A stretch of 64,000 bases of DNA from Deinococcus betulae (GTDB lineage: Bacteria; Deinococcota; Deinococci; Deinococcales; Deinococcaceae). The notes below the pieces were generated by a model. It did not search any database and was not told where the DNA came from. It worked only from the letters and a program-made list of their open reading frames with translations. Each line of letters starts with the position of its first letter. Positions within the stretch are counted from its first letter, which is position 1. Location of the stretch: the NCBI RefSeq assembly GCF_020166395.1, contig NZ_JAIQXU010000016.1, forward strand, positions 55,335 through 119,334, in the 5' to 3' direction. Positions 18,018-27,651 of the stretch are shown here, in pieces. Both the position numbers and the translations under genes were made by a program.

Positions 18018-19259
18018 ATGAAATTTTTGCCCCTCGCCGCCCTGCTCCTCCTGAGTTCCTCATCGGCCAGCGCCGCTTTCGAGCAGCGCCTCCTGGCCAG
18101 TCCCGAAGTCCAGCTCGCCCAGAAGCTGGGCGTCAACTCGGTGACCTACGCCGGCGGCGTGCTGACCGCCAGTGTGACCCAGCAGCTGAGTGCCCAGCGC
18201 GCCGCGCCCCTCACCGTGCAGCAGGTGCAGGCCGCCCTGAAAGCCCAGGGCCTCAGCCCCCAGCTGGCCAGCCGCGTCACCGCCCTGAACACGGTCACCG
18301 TGGCGTACAGCGCGCCGCAAGTGGCCAGGTACGCGGGCGCCGTCGAGGATGTCCTGGACGGCCAGACCTGGCCCCACACCATCAGCGCCGACTTCCAGCG
18401 CGGCCAAGTCGCGGTCAGTCTCGATGTCAAACATCACGAGGCCTTCAAGAAGCTCCTGGGCAGCCGCGTACCGGCCGCCGCCCTGCGACTCGGCGGCGCG
18501 CCGCAGCTGCGCACCCTCTCGGACAACGGCTCCCCCAGCACCAATCAGTACATCCAGGAGCGCGTCCGGCCCTGGGGCGGCGGCGCCCGCATCAACTCCG
18601 GCGGCCTGGAATGTTCTGCCGGTTGGTTCGGCGTGAAAAACGGGGAAACCTACCTCGTCACGGCCGCCCACTGCGTCAACCCCAGCCGCACCACCAGCTT
18701 TTATCAGTATCTGGCGGGCGACGGTGACCTGATCGGCGCCACCACGAACGTCCACCGCAGTGGCACCGACGCCATTGCCATCCGGCTGACCACCACCAAC
18801 TACAGCCCTGAGGCCCTGGTGGCGGACGACTGGTCCGGCCGCATCATCAGCCGCGAGAGTCAGAAAGGCGGCGCGCCCGCGCCGAACATGGCGCAGAAGA
18901 TCAAGCTCAGCGGCGCGACCAGCTACCGGCGCGAGTGGACGTGGTTCGTCGACTTCAACCGCATCGCCGTGCAAAAACAGCGCATTCAAACGGACAGCGG
19001 CTTCGTGGTGGACGCGTACACGTCCTGCATTGTGGCCAGCTATGACCAGGCCAAAAACCCACGCAAGCTCAACGGCGCGCCGCAGGGTGGGGACAGTGGC
19101 GGGGTGCTGCTGAATGAAGCCAGCCAGGTCATGGGCACGATGACGGCCATCGGCCCCTTCGATCCCACGCGCCCAGCGCGGGACTGGGAAATGGCGTACT
19201 GCTTTACCAACTGGGACGACGCCACCCGGCAGACCGGCGTGACCCCCATTAGCAAGTAA
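18018..19259 (+). CDS. Secreted trypsin-like (S1) serine protease
   Basis: A 413-residue protein. ATG 18018 is preceded by TTGGAGA and begins a signal peptide ([19 protein letters not shown]). A ~170-residue prodomain precedes the catalytic domain: His near 217 (TAAHC), Asp near 251 (GTDAIAI) and Ser near 359 (GGDSGG). All three catalytic residues are present, so an active exported protease is likely. The prodomain probably keeps it silent until cleavage, as in alpha-lytic-type proteases. It is the first gene of a plus-strand cluster with a membrane protein, a lipoprotein and an Lnt-like protein. Confidence 0.88.
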   Translation: MKFLPLAALLLLSSSSASAAFEQRLLASPEVQLAQKLGVNSVTYAGGVLTASVTQQLSAQRAAPLTVQQVQAALKAQGLSPQLASRVTALNTVTVAYSAPQVARYAGAVEDVLDGQTWPHTISADFQRGQVAVSLDVKHHEAFKKLLGSRVPAAALRLGGAPQLRTLSDNGSPSTNQYIQERVRPWGGGARINSGGLECSAGWFGVKNGETYLVTAAHCVNPSRTTSFYQYLAGDGDLIGATTNVHRSGTDAIAIRLTTTNYSPEALVADDWSGRIISRESQKGGAPAPNMAQKIKLSGATSYRREWTWFVDFNRIAVQKQRIQTDSGFVVDAYTSCIVASYDQAKNPRKLNGAPQGGDSGGVLLNEASQVMGTMTAIGPFDPTRPARDWEMAYCFTNWDDATRQTGVTPISK

Positions 19260-19297
19260 CGACCGCTCGCGTTTCTGGTCCACCTTCTGGGAGGTGT

Positions 19298-19744
19298 ATG
19301 ACGACTCGAATTCACCTGCTGACCACGGTATTGAGGGTCCTCAAGGAAGGGCTGGGGCAAGCCGCCCTGTTTGTGCTGATCGTCCTGGCCCTGGTCGGAC
19401 TCATGGCCCTGGCCTGGGACGGGTCAGCGCCGCTGCGCCCCGTGATGGACCGCATGATCGCGGCGAAAGGGGTGGGCCTGCAGGTCCTGCTCCTCGTCTG
19501 TCTTCTGAGGAGCGCCGCGCAGCTCCTGATGCAGTTCTGGTTCAGGTCGGGGGCCGCCTGGCTGAGAAACACGTCCTTTCTGGCCACCGCGCTGTGGCTG
19601 GCCTTCGCCACCATTCCGGACCTCAACGTCCTGCTGCTCGGCGGCGCGGCCTTGATCCTGAGCCTGTACCTGGTCGAAGCGGCACAGCTGGTCTGGCACC
19701 ACTGGCGCCAGGCCGCCACCCCACACACGAGTAAGCCCACCTGA
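19298..19744 (+). CDS. Small membrane protein of unknown function
   Basis: A 148-residue protein with about four hydrophobic segments (near residues 20-40, 60-78, 92-107 and 109-130). It has no recognised family. A strong GGGAGGTGT site lies directly before ATG 19298. It stands between the secreted protease and the lipoprotein gene on the same strand, with gaps of 38 and 33 bases, so co-transcription is likely. Confidence 0.7.
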   Translation: MTTRIHLLTTVLRVLKEGLGQAALFVLIVLALVGLMALAWDGSAPLRPVMDRMIAAKGVGLQVLLLVCLLRSAAQLLMQFWFRSGAAWLRNTSFLATALWLAFATIPDLNVLLLGGAALILSLYLVEAAQLVWHHWRQAATPHTSKPT

Positions 19745-19777
19745 ATCTTTCCCGCCTTCCCTTTTCTTGGAGACCTA

Positions 19778-20440
19778 ATGAAACGACTTGCTGCGCTGAC
19801 CCTCACGACCCTGCTGCTCGCCGCCTGCCAACAGGCCACGCCCCCCCGCACCGCCACCCCTGCTTCCCCCACCCAGATCGCCGCCCAACTGGCGGAGTAT
19901 CAAGAGAAGTCAGACGCCCTCGTGCACGGTGTGGAGTTGGCCTTTACGCCCGGCGTCACGTCGCAGGCCCTGAACGCCACGGCCCTGAGTGACGTCAACC
20001 GCAGCAAGCTGGAGCAGCTGCGCCAACAGGCCGTCGCCCGCTTCCCTGAACTGCTGACCCAGCCCGCCTGGCTGGCCGAGAGCTCCCAGCTGGTCGGCGT
20101 GCAGGAAGCCCAGAGTGTCACCAGCAACCTGGACGGCCTGTTTGTCATTGCCACGGTGGCCACCGATGATCCCCAGAAAACCGCCTGGGTGGCCACCATC
20201 ACGGTGGACATGACCAAAGGCACCCTCGTGAGGGCCACGCTGAACGACGAGCTGACCGGCGGCTATGTGCCCCCGGCCATGAAGCACATCGGCCCGGACG
20301 GCAAAGTGCCGATGATTCGGCGCTCGTACGATGTGTCTCAGCCGGACATCACGGTGGCGCCGGTGGCGGCCATGTCGGTGCCGCGTGAACCGCAGTCGGC
20401 AGTGTTCGTCTATGACGGCGCAGGTGTCCTGCAGCGCTGA
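19778..20440 (+). CDS. Exported lipoprotein, function unknown
   Basis: A 220-residue protein. The signal peptide ends in a lipobox, LLAAC (Cys at about residue 18), predicting lipid attachment and display outside the membrane. The rest is one soluble domain of unknown family with a Pro/Thr-rich linker after the Cys. The leader (TTGGAGACCTAATG) is nearly the same as that of the protease at 18018. It ends one base before the Lnt-like gene. Confidence 0.8.
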   Translation: MKRLAALTLTTLLLAACQQATPPRTATPASPTQIAAQLAEYQEKSDALVHGVELAFTPGVTSQALNATALSDVNRSKLEQLRQQAVARFPELLTQPAWLAESSQLVGVQEAQSVTSNLDGLFVIATVATDDPQKTAWVATITVDMTKGTLVRATLNDELTGGYVPPAMKHIGPDGKVPMIRRSYDVSQPDITVAPVAAMSVPREPQSAVFVYDGAGVLQR

Positions 20441-21691
20441 GTGGAGGCGCGTCACCGCGGTGGGTGCCCTGGGGGTGCTCAGCGCGGCCTCTCGACCTGG
20501 CCGGGGGCGCTCGCGGTGACCGGGCTGCTGGCGCCGCTGATGGTCTGGGCCTACAGCGGCACGCTGGCCCTGCTGCCTCCTGGACTTCGGAGCGTCCTGC
20601 TGGTGGTCGCCCTGCCGGTGGGGCTGCACCTGCTCTGCGCGCTGCCGCTCGCCTGGCTGGCCCGGCGCAGCGCTTCGCCCCTCACCTGGGCCGGCGTGGT
20701 GGCGGCCGCCGACCTGCTGCTGGCCAGTCCTCTGCTGGGCGTGTACGCTGACCCCAGTACGCCGTCTGTGTTCCTGCTCGCGCCGATGTGGCTGGCCGGG
20801 CCGGCGACCGGCACCCTGCTGGTCCTGCTGGCTGGAGGCCTACTGGGCAGGTTGACGGCCCTCCTGCCGCTGGCGGTGCTGGCCCTGGCCTGTCTCTGGT
20901 CCCCCGCGTCCCCGGGCGCCCCAATCACTCTGGCGGCCGGACAAGGGGGCAACACCGGTATCAGGGCCATCAACGAGGTGCCGCAGGGCCAGGCAGAAGC
21001 CGAAGAGGGGCAGTGGAAGCTGAGACTTCAAGGTGTCCAAGCGGATCTGATCGTGCTGCCCGAAGATGCCAGTGCGGTGCGCCACACGGGGCCAGCTTTC
21101 CGCAGACCCTTTGCGCCGAACGTGCTGTATGGGGCAGTGGAGTATGACGCCCTGGCGGCGTACAACAGCGTGTTTGCGGGTGGAGAGCGGCTGTACCGCA
21201 AGCGCCGCCTGGTGCCCACGACGGAAACGCCCTGGCTCACCCCGGGTCGGCAGGCCCTGGCGCCGGTGGACGTGGCGGGCATGCGCGTGGGCATCCTGAC
21301 GTGTGTGGAGGCTCTCTTTGCGCTGGATGCGGCGCAGCTCGCGCGGCAAGGCGCCCAGGTGCTGGTGGTGCCGGCGTCGAACAAGCACCCGAAGACGGCC
21401 CAGCTCCAGCTGGCGGCCGCGCGGGCCGCAGCGGTGAGTGCTGGGCTGCCCCTGGTGCTGGCGTCTGAAGCAGGCCAGAGCGCCATTGTCACGAAGGAGG
21501 GGAGAACAGTAGCTCGAGGTAACTGGGCACAAGCGCAAGTCGTGTCAGGGGAAGTATTGCAAGGTCATCCAAGTTGGTACTCCTGGTTAGCACCTTTTTG
21601 GCTAATCTTGCCATGGGGGTTCGTAGTAAAGCTTGCGGCAGGATGGGCGCTCAGGCAAATTCATTTCAACCATATCAGTACCCTAGCGTAG
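20441..21691 (+). CDS. Membrane-anchored Lnt/nitrilase-superfamily protein
   Basis: About 416 residues: five or so N-terminal membrane segments (about 25-160) and a carbon-nitrogen hydrolase domain with the Glu (LPEDAS, ~206), Lys (YRKRRL, ~253) and Cys (TCVEAL, ~287) triad. This is the layout of apolipoprotein N-acyltransferase, which adds the third acyl chain to lipoproteins. The adjacent lipoprotein makes that reading attractive. It is shorter than E. coli Lnt (about 512) and lacks some membrane segments. The GTG 20441 start directly after the previous stop is uncertain. Base composition turns AT-rich after about 21.5 kb, just before SIR2 module 2. Confidence 0.75.
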   Translation: MEARHRGGCPGGAQRGLSTWPGALAVTGLLAPLMVWAYSGTLALLPPGLRSVLLVVALPVGLHLLCALPLAWLARRSASPLTWAGVVAAADLLLASPLLGVYADPSTPSVFLLAPMWLAGPATGTLLVLLAGGLLGRLTALLPLAVLALACLWSPASPGAPITLAAGQGGNTGIRAINEVPQGQAEAEEGQWKLRLQGVQADLIVLPEDASAVRHTGPAFRRPFAPNVLYGAVEYDALAAYNSVFAGGERLYRKRRLVPTTETPWLTPGRQALAPVDVAGMRVGILTCVEALFALDAAQLARQGAQVLVVPASNKHPKTAQLQLAAARAAAVSAGLPLVLASEAGQSAIVTKEGRTVARGNWAQAQVVSGEVLQGHPSWYSWLAPFWLILPWGFVVKLAAGWALRQIHFNHISTLA

Positions 21692-21740
21692 CGTCATAAC
21701 ATCTGCGTTAACTTGAATTGCGCCGCTTCAACACTAAAAT

Positions 21741-24512
21741 CTATCTGTGATACTGCTGAAATCCCAGCGTATAACCTTGCTCCATCACACCTTCAACGAT
21801 TCCATTAATCGATTCTACAAGTTCAGGATTTTCAATATGCCGAGTTTGCTCCAATAACTGCAAAATGAGATGGGCTTGACGCCTATCTATACTCGTAGAA
21901 TCAACAATCTGCTTAGTATATTTTAGAACCAGTTGGGTACTGTCACCCACAATTCTCTTAAATTCGGCCAACACCTTCGACACTGTCTTAGGAAGCACTT
22001 CTGAACTTTCTAGCAGTATGGACAGTTGACTAAATTTCCAGTCCAATTCAAGAAGCGGATTAGAAAAAAGTAACCCAAACTCATCTCTAACACTTGTCTT
22101 ACGCTCTTTTAAATTAAATCTGTTGTCTGCACCACTTAATATCTCCCACCAACTTTGAAGTCGATTCGCGTATATTCTGGTCTCACCGCTAGTATTACGA
22201 AGACTCTGATTCAGAAAGGTTAAAGTTTCAACCACGGCAATATCATCGGCATAATTTAGGAACGCTTCTATAATTCTATCATCCTCAAAAAGATTTAGAT
22301 CATTCCTAATATAATGCATCGCCACATGTTGACCGAAAGCGCGCTGAACCTCTTTATCAGTACTCCAAAGGGCAGAGCCGGTGCTTGGCAAGTCTTGAAC
22401 AGCATATTCGGCATAAAATGAACGTGTTACGGCAAAAAACTGACTGTAAAAACGATTCCACATTAGATGAGCCGTCCACACTGGCCTCGATATCTGTGGA
22501 TGACGACGGTCAAATAGGATCTCAACCAGCTTTTTCCCCAATACAGGATCAATAAACATTATCCAAGGAAGGTTTCTGACTGGAGCAGTATATACCGCTG
22601 CACTTTTCTCGACCCCCGAAGATAAATGATCAAAGATAATCTGCTTTGATTCCACTAGCAATTGATTAGCAGCAAGGTCACCATGTTCAGATGAATAATC
22701 ATATGCCCACCCCATAAACTTGAGCAAGGCGTGCATAATTTTCCCACGAGCTACATTAAGAGATTGAGAAAATCTATCACTCTCAACCTTCCATTGCTCC
22801 GAATCCTCATCAAGAGGAGGATCTGGGTCCTTGAGGCCTTCCCTTAACACATCCAAAAGCTGTGGCGCATCGACTAGATTTGAACGAGTGAGCTCATCTT
22901 TTAAGATACGCTCAGTAATAAGATCTGCTAAGCCCCCAACACAATCAGACCATTCATGATCTCCCAATGGATTCGTCTGAGACTTATGGTTAGAGAAGTG
23001 GAGAAGTTCAATGACAAGGCGTACGCCTGGAAGCGGCGAATTCTCTTCAGCACGCATGGTGTAAATAATTGTTGACAAATACTCAGGTGGAATAGATTTT
23101 AGAAAATCAAGCGACGTAAAATAAATATCCGGGCGCTGAACGACATCGCGCCGAAGAACATCTCTAAGGCCGGCAATCCGATGGTGCGGTTCATCAAAGT
23201 GTTCATCTCCAGTGCTTGGAGGATCCTCACTGAGGAGCTTCGCTATCTCAGTGAGACTCAGTGTAGCTAGATCCTGAGGTGTCAGAATGCTGCTGGTGCC
23301 GTCTTGGACGTAGAAATTCGGACCATAGCTTTCTTGTTCACCATATTGCTCAGACAACTGTCGCCATTGCTTTTGTAAATCATCTGGAATATATGGGTTT
23401 ATTGTTTGAAGTCTCTTCCAGAGGTTTCTTCTTAGATGTTGACTCAGGCCCTGCGGATAGTTTTTTTCATAGTAAGCACTGTTTAGAAGTGAGAACTCTT
23501 CACGTGCCCATTGCCAGATAATCTGCCTATCCTCATCTGATAGAAACAGAAAATGAGCACGGACAGCATCTTGGTACTCATCGTAGCGATAAAACGCATA
23601 GCGGTCCATTAAAGTTAAACGAACGAACCTTGGTTTAGGGTTGCTTATCTTCGAAAGGAGAACAAGGCGTAGACGAGTGAAAATCTCATAAGGATAGCGC
23701 CGCAATTGATCCCAAGTGATCTCAAAAGACTCAACATCATTCATTGAGTCAAAGCTTTTAATTATTAACGAGCTAAGTTGTGATACGGCAGATTCATTAC
23801 TTTCAAACTGCTGGTGCAGAAGATGACGCGATCCTGTACTCAATCCGTAAGGTCGCCTCTCTTGAATCGCACTATAAGCAGCCAGAATATCAATAAGCAG
23901 AGGGATATACCAATTGCGATTACGCAAAATCTCCTCATGCTGATCCAGGAAATACTCCATTCTCCAATCGTCTGCGTTTACTACATAGTAGTTGCCCTCT
24001 TGTGTCTTATACTGGTGAGGCATGAGCAGAAGGCGAAGCAAGAACCAGTCCAGGCCTTCAAATTCAGATTCTTTAAGGGCGCGAACAGTTAACTGCTCCA
24101 GAGGATAATTGATATCTGCCCACACCGGATCGGTCACCCAGCCCTCTACTTCGGCTAGAAGAGAGCGTAAGTATACGGCTGGCATTTCTATCAAAAGGTT
24201 TAGAAATTCGATTCGAGATTGCGGAACTATCATCCGACAGTCACGCAGAATATCACTGACTAGGGCTGCTTCACCAGGGAGAAATTGTCGTAAAAACGCC
24301 AATCTATATGGACGCTCATTGAGTACGTCATCTGCAAAAAACTGATTCTGAATTAAGGGTAAAAGCCAATCCCCACGCTGTAGGCTATGAAATAGATATT
24401 TATCAACCGTATCGTTCTGAGTAAGAGCAACGATTTCCTGAAAATCCGAGGGAGGGGATTGACTGATTAGGAGATCAAGACGTTTTACGGATTCGAATAC
24501 AGTTAATGTCAT
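21741..24512 (-). CDS. Large helical partner of a SIR2-fold protein, module 2
   Basis: A 923-residue helical protein, paralogous over its full length to the one at 13645-16395. Matching blocks include DPDPPLDED, SLNVARGKIMHALLKF and a shared VQRAFGQHVAM region. No catalytic motif is recognised. Its ATG overlaps the SIR2 stop by four bases (ATGA), so the two proteins are made together and probably form a complex in which this subunit senses a trigger and the SIR2 subunit acts. The gene is clearly AT-richer than its surroundings, which suggests later arrival than module 1. Confidence 0.78.
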   Translation of the reverse strand: MTLTVFESVKRLDLLISQSPPSDFQEIVALTQNDTVDKYLFHSLQRGDWLLPLIQNQFFADDVLNERPYRLAFLRQFLPGEAALVSDILRDCRMIVPQSRIEFLNLLIEMPAVYLRSLLAEVEGWVTDPVWADINYPLEQLTVRALKESEFEGLDWFLLRLLLMPHQYKTQEGNYYVVNADDWRMEYFLDQHEEILRNRNWYIPLLIDILAAYSAIQERRPYGLSTGSRHLLHQQFESNESAVSQLSSLIIKSFDSMNDVESFEITWDQLRRYPYEIFTRLRLVLLSKISNPKPRFVRLTLMDRYAFYRYDEYQDAVRAHFLFLSDEDRQIIWQWAREEFSLLNSAYYEKNYPQGLSQHLRRNLWKRLQTINPYIPDDLQKQWRQLSEQYGEQESYGPNFYVQDGTSSILTPQDLATLSLTEIAKLLSEDPPSTGDEHFDEPHHRIAGLRDVLRRDVVQRPDIYFTSLDFLKSIPPEYLSTIIYTMRAEENSPLPGVRLVIELLHFSNHKSQTNPLGDHEWSDCVGGLADLITERILKDELTRSNLVDAPQLLDVLREGLKDPDPPLDEDSEQWKVESDRFSQSLNVARGKIMHALLKFMGWAYDYSSEHGDLAANQLLVESKQIIFDHLSSGVEKSAAVYTAPVRNLPWIMFIDPVLGKKLVEILFDRRHPQISRPVWTAHLMWNRFYSQFFAVTRSFYAEYAVQDLPSTGSALWSTDKEVQRAFGQHVAMHYIRNDLNLFEDDRIIEAFLNYADDIAVVETLTFLNQSLRNTSGETRIYANRLQSWWEILSGADNRFNLKERKTSVRDEFGLLFSNPLLELDWKFSQLSILLESSEVLPKTVSKVLAEFKRIVGDSTQLVLKYTKQIVDSTSIDRRQAHLILQLLEQTRHIENPELVESINGIVEGVMEQGYTLGFQQYHR

Positions 24513-25444
24513 GGCTTCTCCGGGCTTGTCTCTCGAATTCCTTTATTCTGAACTTTTAAAGATTCTGCCCATGTTTCCAATAAATCACTGAGTCCTCTAA
24601 AATTATCCCCCCGCTGAAACCATACAGGGATAATGCCCAATCTCTCTAACTCTTCCTCTTTTTCTTCAATGTAATCGAAATCAAGGATACGCTTCTTTAG
24701 CTTATCGTGCTTTTCAAGCTCTATAGGCATGAGGGCATATCTTATAGGTGAATCGCCAGAGGCATCTAAAGACCTCTCCTGAGCGATATATTTCTTTAAT
24801 ACGTCAACAACATGCTTATCACTAAATGAAACCCCTATGAATACCATTGCATATTGACCAATTGCAGTCTTAAGAAAGTCTGGGATTACGTCAGAATCTA
24901 AATAATATTTTGCATATTCATCTTGCGCTAAAACTATATCTAGGTCGGCTTCCTCAGGTTCGTCTTCAATAATTCGCCCATGAATATGGAAAATGTATCT
25001 CTGAGCTTCGGATAAGAGACGGAGATGTAGTTGGTTCGTAGTCACCGTCTCAAACCCATAATGGCGAAAGCGGCGGGAAAGAGCATCATCATAATTCGTC
25101 GTGATAATGCCTCTAAAGTTGAACCTTTCTAATGGAGTGAGGACTCGCTCATCGGTATTCTGACGCTTAGAAAAGTGCCTTCTGACAACTTTTTTGTATG
25201 CTAACCGATTACTTTGCTTCACGATCCAGGCTTTCTCCGGATCCGATAACTGACTCTGCTCTTTCGTCAACGTTATTTCCGCTTCTGAGATGAGCTCGCG
25301 TATAAGCTTGGTCCAGACTGGGTACAAGTTGGCACCAACGCCAGCACCAACAAAAAGGAGAGGTTGTCCCTGGACGAGGAGACTCTTCAGAGCCTCTTTC
25401 CGCCCTTGATAGGCATGAATGAACTGATCCAGGTTCATGGACAC
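24509..25444 (-). CDS. SIR2-fold NAD-binding protein, module 2
   Basis: A 311-residue protein with an intact SIR2 core: FVGAGV (31-36), TTNYD (115-119, Asn117) and FHIHG (152-156). Unlike module 1 it keeps both GAG and the Asp of TTNYD, so it is the better candidate for an active NAD+-consuming enzyme. After the core, a conserved FIGVSFSD (about 205) completes the Rossmann fold. It starts at ATG 25444. It overlaps the partner gene by ATGA. AT-rich codon use sets the pair apart from neighbours. Confidence 0.87.
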   Translation of the reverse strand: MSMNLDQFIHAYQGRKEALKSLLVQGQPLLFVGAGVGANLYPVWTKLIRELISEAEITLTKEQSQLSDPEKAWIVKQSNRLAYKKVVRRHFSKRQNTDERVLTPLERFNFRGIITTNYDDALSRRFRHYGFETVTTNQLHLRLLSEAQRYIFHIHGRIIEDEPEEADLDIVLAQDEYAKYYLDSDVIPDFLKTAIGQYAMVFIGVSFSDKHVVDVLKKYIAQERSLDASGDSPIRYALMPIELEKHDKLKKRILDFDYIEEKEEELERLGIIPVWFQRGDNFRGLSDLLETWAESLKVQNKGIRETSPEKP

Positions 25445-25617
25445 AATGACAGCATACCGACCTCACAATCCGGATAGCGTCCGGTCTCCCCTCACTTCTA
25501 CGCTCAACCAAGACATAGGCTCTGGCAGTGCGTATTGGGACTTCTCCAAACCAACTTGTTTAGACGGACAGCGGCTAGGATTGACCAGTTAAGAGACCAA
25601 AGTCTTTAAGTCAGCGT

Positions 25618-25968
25618 TCAGAAGAGTTGCAGCAGCGCCTGCGCGACCATAGACGGCAACGGTGCGCCGGGTCGCGTTACGGTCAGTCGTGCGCCACCTA
25701 ACTCTTCGTGGCAATCCAGATGCAAAGGGAGACGGTCGTCCCAGACCTCGTTACTGGTCATGGGCAAGAGGACGTATCCATATCCCAGGGTCGCTGTGAA
25801 GATGGGGTAATACTCGTAGCCTGAGGTGCGGGCCAAGGGTTTCTTGGGTTGCGTCGCCATCTGTCTGAGAGCTGACGCGCAGGTCGTCGGCACGAAGCGT
25901 ACCGAGAGTGAGGAGCGAACCGCAGTGCAGGCAGTCAGAAGGAGCAGGCTCAGCAAAACACGCTTCAC
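25618..25968 (-). CDS. Small lipoprotein, function unknown
   Basis: 116 residues when started at GTG 25968 (VKRVLLSLLLLTAC). A short signal peptide ends in the lipobox LTAC, so the mature protein should be lipid-anchored. No family is recognised for the remainder. The longer frame up to 26025 adds a non-signal N-terminus and overlaps the HTH gene upstream, so I prefer the GTG. Confidence 0.65.
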   Translation of the reverse strand: MKRVLLSLLLLTACTAVRSSLSVRFVPTTCASALRQMATQPKKPLARTSGYEYYPIFTATLGYGYVLLPMTSNEVWDDRLPLHLDCHEELGGARLTVTRPGAPLPSMVAQALLQLF

Positions 25969-26014
25969 ACAATCAGTATGGAATGGGTCGGTCTGGCGTA
26001 AGCCCAGATGGCTA

Positions 26015-27577
26015 CTAATCATCACCTGTGTCAGACCGGTTGCGACGCAACCGCTCTAGAGCTTGGTCCCCCCTGAAGTCGTCGTAAAAGTAGGCCAACG
26101 GAAGGTCGTTGCGGTAGCTGTTGGTCTCCACCTCATCAAAACCGTGGAACTGAGTAGCTAGCGCCCAGATATCCACTGCGGCGGCAGTTTGGTGACGCAG
26201 GTACTCACCATAGCTCAGTTCCCCTGACGAAACTTTATCGTGAAGCCCAGCTGGCAGGCGCACACCAATAACTGGCAACTCGGCGCGCTGAAGAAATAAA
26301 AGTACTGCTTTGATATACATCCGCTGATCCGAAAGGTCCCAGCTCAGGGGGGTCACGTAATCGTAGACCGAGATGCCTGGCACGCTGGGATGACGTAACT
26401 GCCAGGCAAATTGCATCTCGTCACCCACAAGCACCACGAAGACCGCCTGAAGATCGCGCACTTGCCGAGCCAGCTCGTCCAAAATTTCGTGACCATACCA
26501 GCCCAAACTTTTCAGTGTGCTGCTATAAGTTACCGGGCCATCTCCGCGCAGCACCCACTCAGGCCGCACTCGATACTGCCGAGCAAAACGGCGGACACTG
26601 TCCTGACTTGCGTCTTCAATGGCCTGCGCGTTTTCAGCATCACTGAGCCCAGCCTGCGTCGCAAATCCACACTCGAACAGATCATGTTCGCGCCAACCAA
26701 GAGGCACGCCCGCAGTGCGTTGGATCTGTTCAATTCGGCTCGACACTGGGACGGGGACCCTGCTGCCCCGCTCTATCACTTCGGGCAAGGTAGCCAGGGC
26801 GGCTGTCAGATTGGCCGGCACATCTGCATGAAGCCCAGTACTACTCAGGATCAGGGCGGCCACCGCATTACCACCAGGCGCCTGCTCCGACACCAGCGTG
26901 ACGTCTGGCCCCAGATGGGTCGCCGTAGTGGTCGGACGTAACCGTAAATAGCTGCGTCCGGCCGCCGTCGGCAGGCGAAGAGGAATGCGGCGCTCAACCG
27001 GGTTGATCCAGTCCATCTGCGCGTATCCTGACGCTTCGTAGTACAGCACGTTGCAGGTATAGCCATCAGGGTTACGCCAGTTGCCATGTGAGGTGTACAG
27101 CACCCAATACGTATCGGTCAGAGTGGCATGCCCCTCCTCACCGAGAGCAACCTGACCCAAGAACCAACCCACCACATCCAGGGTGCCGCCGCCGCGCTCG
27201 GACGACAAGGGCAGTTGCAGGTGTTGCGGGTCATGTAATTCGCGCATGGCCCGCTGCATCTGATGTTCAGCCGCCTCTGCCAGCGTGCGCTGAAAGGTTC
27301 GAGGTGCAGGAAAAAACCCATATGGCACTGTCGCCACCGCATGGGCAGCCGCGCGCAGCTGGTCATGCTGCTCCGCCGGGCTATACAGACTATGAGACCA
27401 CACCATGTCCAGCGCCTCAGCCACGGCTTTGAGCTGGCCTATGATCTGCTCGTCATCTGGTTTTGACAGGAGACGGGTGACAGCTGATGGGCTGGTGCGG
27501 AGCCGCTGGGCCAATGTTTGCCGTTGAAGGCCCATGCGGTCCAGCACAGCCCTAATCAAATGGCTGAGAGTGGACAT
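26015..27577 (-). CDS. XRE-type HTH protein with large unknown C-terminal region
   Basis: A 520-residue protein with an N-terminal helix-turn-helix (residues 12-35, QTLAQRLRTSPSAVTRLL), then about 460 residues of no recognised family. These include a GGGTLDVVGWFLGQV segment and acidic, aromatic-rich blocks. I choose ATG 27577 because AGGA lies seven bases before it; a GTG two codons upstream is possible. A palindrome in the AT-rich DNA upstream (27615-27631) may be its operator. The large C-terminus suggests ligand sensing or an enzymatic role rather than simple repression. Confidence 0.7.
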   Translation of the reverse strand: MSTLSHLIRAVLDRMGLQRQTLAQRLRTSPSAVTRLLSKPDDEQIIGQLKAVAEALDMVWSHSLYSPAEQHDQLRAAAHAVATVPYGFFPAPRTFQRTLAEAAEHQMQRAMRELHDPQHLQLPLSSERGGGTLDVVGWFLGQVALGEEGHATLTDTYWVLYTSHGNWRNPDGYTCNVLYYEASGYAQMDWINPVERRIPLRLPTAAGRSYLRLRPTTTATHLGPDVTLVSEQAPGGNAVAALILSSTGLHADVPANLTAALATLPEVIERGSRVPVPVSSRIEQIQRTAGVPLGWREHDLFECGFATQAGLSDAENAQAIEDASQDSVRRFARQYRVRPEWVLRGDGPVTYSSTLKSLGWYGHEILDELARQVRDLQAVFVVLVGDEMQFAWQLRHPSVPGISVYDYVTPLSWDLSDQRMYIKAVLLFLQRAELPVIGVRLPAGLHDKVSSGELSYGEYLRHQTAAAVDIWALATQFHGFDEVETNSYRNDLPLAYFYDDFRGDQALERLRRNRSDTGDD

Positions 27578-27614
27578 AGCCACATCCTAATAGCTATTTT
27601 CTAAATATGCAATT

Positions 27615-27631
27615 TTTTCGCAAAACGAAAA
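27615..27631. promoter_or_regulatory. AT-rich palindrome upstream of the HTH gene
   Basis: TTTTCG-CAAAA-CGAAAA, a perfect 6-bp inverted repeat with a 5-base spacer, lies 38 bases upstream of the HTH gene start. The whole intergenic stretch is strikingly AT-rich for this DNA. An operator for autoregulation is the simplest reading. On the minus strand it could also be a weak terminator of the RecD2-like gene. Confidence 0.45.
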
Positions 27632-27651
27632 TATATAAGAATTGGGGGTAA

